A stretch of DNA of 64,000 nt from Bacteroidota bacterium (lineage in GTDB: Bacteria > Bacteroidota > Bacteroidia > Flavobacteriales_C > GCA-002722245), in the NCBI GenBank assembly GCA_026390935.1, contig JAPLEZ010000153.1, positions 68,052 to 132,051 of the forward strand, given 5' to 3'. This document shows, in pieces, positions 59,248-64,000 of this stretch (position 1 is the stretch's first letter; each line of letters opens with the position of its first letter). The notes beneath the pieces are model-generated. The model saw only the letters and a program-made list of their open reading frames with translations. It searched no databases and was not told the DNA's origin. Position numbers and translations under genes: made by a program.

Positions 59248-61965
59248 GTGGAATATAATTTCAGAGAGGTAGAAGCCAAATGGAGAGCTAAATGGGCTGT
59301 CGATAAAACATTTAAAACAGGAGTTGAAGCAGGTAAACCTAAAAGTTATGTGCTCGATATGTTTCCTTATCCTTCGGGAGCGGGCTTGCACGTTGGACAT
59401 CCGCTGGGCTACATCGCAAGTGATATTTACGCTCGTTACAAACGACTAAAGGGATTTAATGTTTTGCACCCAATGGGCTACGATTCCTTCGGTTTGCCTG
59501 CCGAGCAATATGCCATTCAAACCGGCCAACATCCTGCCATCACTACAAAAGAAAACATTGATCGTTATAGAGATCAACTGGATAAAATTGGATTTTCCTT
59601 CGATTGGGACCGTGAGGTGCGCACCAGTGATCCTTCGTATTATAAATGGACGCAGTGGATTTTCATTCAGTTGTTCAATTCCTGGTACAACCCTGTAACC
59701 AAGAAAGCCGAAAAGATAGAAACGCTGATCGTTCAAATTGAAATGGAAGGAAAATACCAATGGGAAACTCTTTCTGAAAAAGAAAAATCGGATCTTTTAT
59801 TGGAGCATCGTTTGGCTTATCTATCTGAAACGATGGTGAACTGGTGTCCTACGTTAGGTACAGTGCTCGCCAACGATGAGGTGAAAGATGGCGTTTCCGA
59901 GCGAGGCGGATATCCTGTTGAGCGAAAAAAAATGCTGCAATGGAGTTTGCGCATCACGGCTTATGCGGAAAGATTGCTGAATGATCTGGAAGGAATAGAC
60001 TGGACTGAAAGTATTAAAGAAGCACAACGCAACTGGATAGGAAAATCTACTGGTTGCTCTCTGCAATTCAAAATTCAAAATTCAGAATTCAACATTGAAG
60101 TCTTCACCACTCGTCCTGATACCATATTTGGCGTGTCGTTCATGGTGATTGCGCCAGAGCATGATTATGTAGCACAACTCACTTCAGTGCATCAAAAACA
60201 CGAGGTGGAAGCCTATGTTGAAAAAGCAAAAAACCGTTCGGAGCGCGAAAGAATGGCCGATGTAAAAACTGTTACTGGTGTGTTCACTGGGTCGTATGCT
60301 GTGCATCCTTTTACCGGAAAAAATATTCCAATTTGGATTGGTGATTATGTTTTGGCTGGTTATGGAACGGGCGCTGTAATGGCTGTTGCTGGTCATGATT
60401 CTCGCGATTATGCTTTTGCAAAAACTTTCAATCTGCCTATTATTCCTGTGGTGGAAGGTGGAAATATTGAAGAAGAAGCCTACGAATCCAAAACAGGAAA
60501 AATGATCAATTCCGATTTCTTAAACGGATTGGAAGTGAAAGACGCAATGAAAAAAATCATTGCGGTAATTGAAGAAAAAAATCTCGGAAAAGGAAAAACC
60601 AATTATCGTTTGCGCGATGCAATTTTTGGGCGTCAACGGTATTGGGGTGAACCGATTCCTGTATATTACAAAGATGGAATTCCAGAAGTTTTGCAGGAAA
60701 GTGAATTGCCTTTGATTTTGCCATCGGTAGATAAATATTTGCCAACTCTTGCCGGAGAGCCGCCATTAGCGCGCGCCGAAAATTGGAAGTATCATGGTAA
60801 ATACGAATATGAATACAGCACCATGCCAGGATGGGCAGGCTCATCATGGTATTTCCTGCGTTACATGGATCCCCACAACGACAAGGAATTTGTGTCGAAA
60901 GAAGCGGTAAACTACTGGCAAAATATCGACTTATACATTGGTGGAAGTGAACACGCCACCGGACATTTATTGTATGTGCGTTTCTGGACAAAATTCCTTT
61001 TTGATTTGGGACATATTCCGGTGAATGAACCAGCGAAGAAGTTGATTAATCAGGGGATGATACAGGGTACCTCTTGCATGATTTATAGAGTTAACGGAGA
61101 AAACAAAGTTGTTTCATTTGGTTTGAAAGATCAGTATGAAACTACTGCAATTCATATTGACGTTAATATTGTTGAGAATAATGTTGTTGATGTTGAGCAA
61201 TTGAAAAAGTGGAGAGATGATTTTAAAGAGACAGCTTTTGAGCTAGAAAACGGAAAACTAATTTGTGGAACTGCGGTTGAAAAAATGAGCAAGCGTTGGT
61301 ACAATGTTGTTAATCCTGATGACATCGTAGAAAAACACGGTGCCGATTGCTTGCGCTTGTACGAAATGTTCCTCGGACCATTAGAACTCTCCAAACCTTG
61401 GAACACCAATAGCATTTCCGGAACTTCTAACTTCATTCGTAAACTATGGAGATTGTTCCATGATGCCAGCGGAAACTTTGCGGTGTCCGATGAAAAACCT
61501 GTGAAAGAAGAATTCAAAGCCCTCCATAAAATCATCAAAAAAGTTCAGGAAGACATTGAGAATTTTTCTTTCAATACCTCTGTGTCGTCCTTTATGATTG
61601 CGGTGAACGAGCTGGGAGCATTGAAATGCAACAAGAGAGAAATTTTGTCCGACTTGGTAATTTTGATTTCTCCTTACGCACCTTTCGTTGCTGAAGAATT
61701 GTGGGAGAAACTCGGCAATACCGCTAGTATTACCTTCGCATCTTTCCCTGTTTTTAAGGAAGAATACTTAGTGGAAAGCACTTTCAATTATCCGATTTCT
61801 TTTAATGGAAAAACCCGATTCTTTCGAGAATTCGACTTGTCCTTAACCAAGGAATTGGTGGAAAAGGAGGTCATCGGAATGGAAGATACGCAGCGCTACT
61901 TGGAAGGAAAGACGCCGAAAAAGGTGATTGTAGTAACCGGTAAGATCGTCAATATTGTAGTTTAA
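59248..61965 (+). CDS. leuS: Leucyl-tRNA synthetase
   Basis: A 905-residue class I synthetase, starting at GTG (gives [20 protein letters not shown]; no in-frame ATG before the conserved region). ATP-binding motifs are HVGH at residues 48-51 and KMSKR near residue 680. The editing domain (about 230-430) contains [20 protein letters not shown] and [35 protein letters not shown] and [20 protein letters not shown] are also diagnostic. Length is typical for the phylum. A stretch of the editing domain is encoded by repeated AATTCAAA units (60064-60090), without disturbing the frame. Confidence 0.97.
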   Translation: MEYNFREVEAKWRAKWAVDKTFKTGVEAGKPKSYVLDMFPYPSGAGLHVGHPLGYIASDIYARYKRLKGFNVLHPMGYDSFGLPAEQYAIQTGQHPAITTKENIDRYRDQLDKIGFSFDWDREVRTSDPSYYKWTQWIFIQLFNSWYNPVTKKAEKIETLIVQIEMEGKYQWETLSEKEKSDLLLEHRLAYLSETMVNWCPTLGTVLANDEVKDGVSERGGYPVERKKMLQWSLRITAYAERLLNDLEGIDWTESIKEAQRNWIGKSTGCSLQFKIQNSEFNIEVFTTRPDTIFGVSFMVIAPEHDYVAQLTSVHQKHEVEAYVEKAKNRSERERMADVKTVTGVFTGSYAVHPFTGKNIPIWIGDYVLAGYGTGAVMAVAGHDSRDYAFAKTFNLPIIPVVEGGNIEEEAYESKTGKMINSDFLNGLEVKDAMKKIIAVIEEKNLGKGKTNYRLRDAIFGRQRYWGEPIPVYYKDGIPEVLQESELPLILPSVDKYLPTLAGEPPLARAENWKYHGKYEYEYSTMPGWAGSSWYFLRYMDPHNDKEFVSKEAVNYWQNIDLYIGGSEHATGHLLYVRFWTKFLFDLGHIPVNEPAKKLINQGMIQGTSCMIYRVNGENKVVSFGLKDQYETTAIHIDVNIVENNVVDVEQLKKWRDDFKETAFELENGKLICGTAVEKMSKRWYNVVNPDDIVEKHGADCLRLYEMFLGPLELSKPWNTNSISGTSNFIRKLWRLFHDASGNFAVSDEKPVKEEFKALHKIIKKVQEDIENFSFNTSVSSFMIAVNELGALKCNKREILSDLVILISPYAPFVAEELWEKLGNTASITFASFPVFKEEYLVESTFNYPISFNGKTRFFREFDLSLTKELVEKEVIGMEDTQRYLEGKTPKKVIVVTGKIVNIVV

Positions 61966-62019
61966 TTTGTTTGTCCCGATGATGGGAAAGTAGTATATTG
62001 TATGTTTTACACTAAGTAA

Positions 62020-62502
62020 GTGCTAAAACATCTGATATACTATTTTTTCGTTTTTGGTTTTGCTTGTACTTCAGCGAAGCCGGAGTCGCTCACATTGGCA
62101 CCCGCCAATCCGGAATATGTTGGGGATGGCATTGTATTTATTTCCCTAAAATTTACAAAAGAAGGTGAATCTGTTGCTGTATCCTATGTTGAAACATTAA
62201 GAAGTAGCGGCGTGCTGAAAACTTCCAACGAGTACAAAAGAACTAGTGAATCCAAATATCTCATTCAACTGCAGGACGAAAAGGGGAGAGCTCTTGTTGA
62301 TTGTTACATAGAAGATCCTTTGGCGGAGCACAAGGATGTTTTTAGTGAAGAAGGAAAAATAGAAAAGGGTATCGTTAATTACGATGAAAAAATCATCAGT
62401 CTGAGAGTGCGGAAGGTATCAAAAGAAATCGCCAAAGTTTCTGTGTACGAAGTTATTGTTTGCAATCAACCCAAACATATCATAACCCTAAATTGTAAAT
62501 AA
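62020..62502 (+). CDS. Lipoprotein of unknown function
   Basis: A 160-residue protein starting at GTG with a lipoprotein-like signal (IYYFFVFGFACTS). The mature part is beta-rich (GDGIVFISLKFTKEGESVAV, SKYLIQLQDEKGRALVDCYI, GIVNYDEKIISLRVRKVS). No family recognised. It sits 55 bp after leuS and 1 bp before the M64 peptidase gene, so co-expression with the latter is likely. The start is uncertain, because no ATG precedes the signal. Confidence 0.65.
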   Translation: MLKHLIYYFFVFGFACTSAKPESLTLAPANPEYVGDGIVFISLKFTKEGESVAVSYVETLRSSGVLKTSNEYKRTSESKYLIQLQDEKGRALVDCYIEDPLAEHKDVFSEEGKIEKGIVNYDEKIISLRVRKVSKEIAKVSVYEVIVCNQPKHIITLNCK

Positions 62503-62503
62503 C

Positions 62504-63931
62504 ATGAAAAAAATCTACACCCTTTTAAGTTTGATACTATGTTCTGTAGCCCTGTCGGCACAGGTATTTGATGTGGACACTATTTATTGGTCGGGGCCTT
62601 CCTCCAACAGAGTGAATATTGTCATTCTCGGAGATGGATATACTTCCGGTGAACAGGCGAAATTTATTACTGATGCAACTGCAATCAGTAACGCATTTTT
62701 TACCACCTCTCCTTATTTAGAATACAAAAACTACATCAATGTGCTGGCCATCAAAGTGATTTCCAATCAGAGTGGTGCCGGCCATGCAAAAAATTCTTCC
62801 GATAATGCCTGTGGTTCTCAACCTGCAGCAACGGTAGACAATTACTTCGGTTCTGCTTTCGATTGCGGAGGCGGATCTTACCACCGCTTGCTTTGTGCAG
62901 GAAAATCTTATAAAGTACCAGGGGTGATGGCGGCCAACTGGCCGGATTACGATCAGGTGCTGCTTGTCGCTAATTCTACTTATTATGGTGGAGCAGGTGG
63001 AACTTATGCGGTTACTTCCGTGAATGGTTCTGCCACTGAAATTGCCATTCATGAAGTTGGTCATTCTTTCGCTTATTTGGCCGATGAATATTGGGCAGGT
63101 AGTCAGTATGCCACTAATGCAAAACCCAATATGACCAATGTTGCCGATGTTAATTCGGTTAAATGGAAACCTTGGGTTGGTCATGTTGGATTGATGAATG
63201 TTGGATTGTATTCACACAGTGGTGATGCATCCTGGAAAAAACCAGTGAACGGCCAATGCAAAATGGAGTACTTGGGAACAAATTATCCTTTTTGTCCGGT
63301 TTGCGCTGAGGCACATACCATGAAATTTCTTGATTTAACAAAACCATACGACGCGTATACTCCTTCAAATGCTGCAACTATTGATGGTTCAAACGATATC
63401 ATATTTGGTATTAGCACTTTGTTGCCTATTCCAAATACGCTGGAAATTCAATGGACAGTAAATGGTAACGTAGTAAGCACGGGGATTTCAAAAACCTATA
63501 CCGCATTGGTTTCTGCGTTAATTGATGGTGACAATACCGTTCAGGCCCGATTGCTTGATAAAACAACCTTAATCAGAAGTGCTTCTCATGTTACTGCACA
63601 TTCCTTTTTAATCAATTGGACGGTGAATAAGTCGGCTACTACAGGCATAAGCACCACGGCTACTACTGATGATTTTAAATACACTTTATATCCCAATCCT
63701 ACCAGTAATGAAACGAATCTATTGTATCATTTAAATGCTGCAGGGGCTGTCAGCATTACTTTGTATGATCTTTATGGAAAAGCTATTCCGGTGCTCAATG
63801 AGCAGCAGAAAATGGGCGATCATCAATTGAATGTGAATGCTTCAAGGTTGGGCTTGAGTTCGGGCGTGTATCTTGTTTCTTTTGTGAAAGACGGGATTGA
63901 GCTCAGCACCGAAAGAATAATTGTTGAATAA
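62504..63931 (+). CDS. Secreted M64 metallopeptidase with T9SS type A tail
   Basis: A 475-residue exported zinc protease. Signal peptide (LLSLILCSVALSAQ). The IgA peptidase M64 domain spans about residues 35-285: NIVILGDGYTSGEQAKFI, HEVGHSFAYLADEYW with His183, Glu184, His187 and Asp194, then CKMEYLGTNYPFCPVCAEAH. An Ig-like segment (LEIQWTVNGNVVS) and the sorting domain (YTLYPNPTSNETNLLYHLN ... ERIIVE) follow. M64 enzymes were first known as IgA proteases, but in environmental Bacteroidota they are general secreted proteases. Confidence 0.9.
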   Translation: MKKIYTLLSLILCSVALSAQVFDVDTIYWSGPSSNRVNIVILGDGYTSGEQAKFITDATAISNAFFTTSPYLEYKNYINVLAIKVISNQSGAGHAKNSSDNACGSQPAATVDNYFGSAFDCGGGSYHRLLCAGKSYKVPGVMAANWPDYDQVLLVANSTYYGGAGGTYAVTSVNGSATEIAIHEVGHSFAYLADEYWAGSQYATNAKPNMTNVADVNSVKWKPWVGHVGLMNVGLYSHSGDASWKKPVNGQCKMEYLGTNYPFCPVCAEAHTMKFLDLTKPYDAYTPSNAATIDGSNDIIFGISTLLPIPNTLEIQWTVNGNVVSTGISKTYTALVSALIDGDNTVQARLLDKTTLIRSASHVTAHSFLINWTVNKSATTGISTTATTDDFKYTLYPNPTSNETNLLYHLNAAGAVSITLYDLYGKAIPVLNEQQKMGDHQLNVNASRLGLSSGVYLVSFVKDGIELSTERIIVE

Positions 63932-64000
63932 GTTATCGAAATTAAAGCAACTTTAACGCCCTCTCTTCGTTTTTAATGTGGAACGGTTTTTGTTTTCACA
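63932..64000. other. Window end, no supported feature
   Basis: Sixty-nine bases after the M64 gene. The minus strand has short open stretches that could be the end of a convergent gene, but too little is visible to support one. Confidence 0.3.

Noticed and set aside
60064-60090. AATTCAAA-type repeated units inside leuS
   Set aside because: They stay in frame and encode a variable loop of the editing domain; treated as low-complexity coding sequence, not an inserted element.
63932-64000. 3' end of a convergent gene at the right edge
   Set aside because: Only a short minus-strand open stretch ending in TAA is visible, too short to support.

Overview
The window is a chromosomal segment from a member of the Bacteroidota. 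The support is seven secreted proteins with type IX secretion (T9SS) tails of type A or type B, an abundance of lipoproteins, DUF3098, DUF4271 and DUF5777 proteins, the mreBCD-mrdA-rodA cluster, and promoter boxes of the TAnnTTTG kind. Base composition is moderately AT-rich. TGA is used as an ordinary stop (recJ, mreC), so the code is standard. No tRNA, rRNA, CRISPR array, transposase, phage or plasmid gene was seen. The degraded DnaG zinc ribbon resembles what I recall from flavobacterial primases, but the order was not settled.

Layout. 1-15 kb is mostly housekeeping: the cut ctpA, yidD-rnpA, yebC, an M3 oligopeptidase, purH, the rod-shape operon mreB-mreC-mreD-mrdA-rodA, and recJ. 14-26 kb holds lipoproteins, a 1654-residue SBBP/SprB/PKD adhesin-like T9SS protein, a GH26-type glycosidase, glutaryl-CoA dehydrogenase, and a small haem-motif/YceI/DUF5777 cluster in which the DUF5777 gene is split by an in-frame TGA. 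25-30 kb carries DUF4271, hemD, a CBS-domain hemolysin-family protein and a PpiD-like chaperone.

30.4-35.9 kb is the most interesting region. An ECF sigma factor overlaps a gene whose product appears to span both membranes: a cytoplasmic anti-sigma-like head, one transmembrane helix, a linker of about 190 residues, and an outer-membrane beta-barrel. This is followed by three tandem paralogous lipoproteins. The sigma gene and the second and third lipoprotein genes share the upstream motif GGCAGCG-N16-TGTCTT with identical spacing, which suggests an autoregulated regulon contained within 5.5 kb.

36-46.5 kb has a PLP-fold protein that lacks its catalytic lysine, dnaG, rlmN, a polyprenyl synthase and a methyltransferase. 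It then has a second ECF module resembling CnrH-CnrY-CnrX, followed by a YHYH lipoprotein, a MORN-like protein and an SCO copper-chaperone homologue. 46.5-53.3 kb is a secreted-enzyme island: a C10 cysteine protease, a small T9SS protein and a GH5-like glycosidase, with two AraC-type regulators, one of them membrane-tethered. 53.3-62 kb is housekeeping on the minus strand (sterol desaturase family, ispD, queA, truB, uppP, DUF3098, ftsX) and then leuS on the plus strand. The window ends with a lipoprotein and a secreted M64 metallopeptidase.

Intergenic regions carry several inverted repeats: a perfect 41-bp pair after recJ, three GTTCAATGTT/GTTAACTGTT-type hairpins, two copies of a CACAGATT/TCTGTGGG element, and an AATTCCCTCACACTC hairpin between truB and queA.
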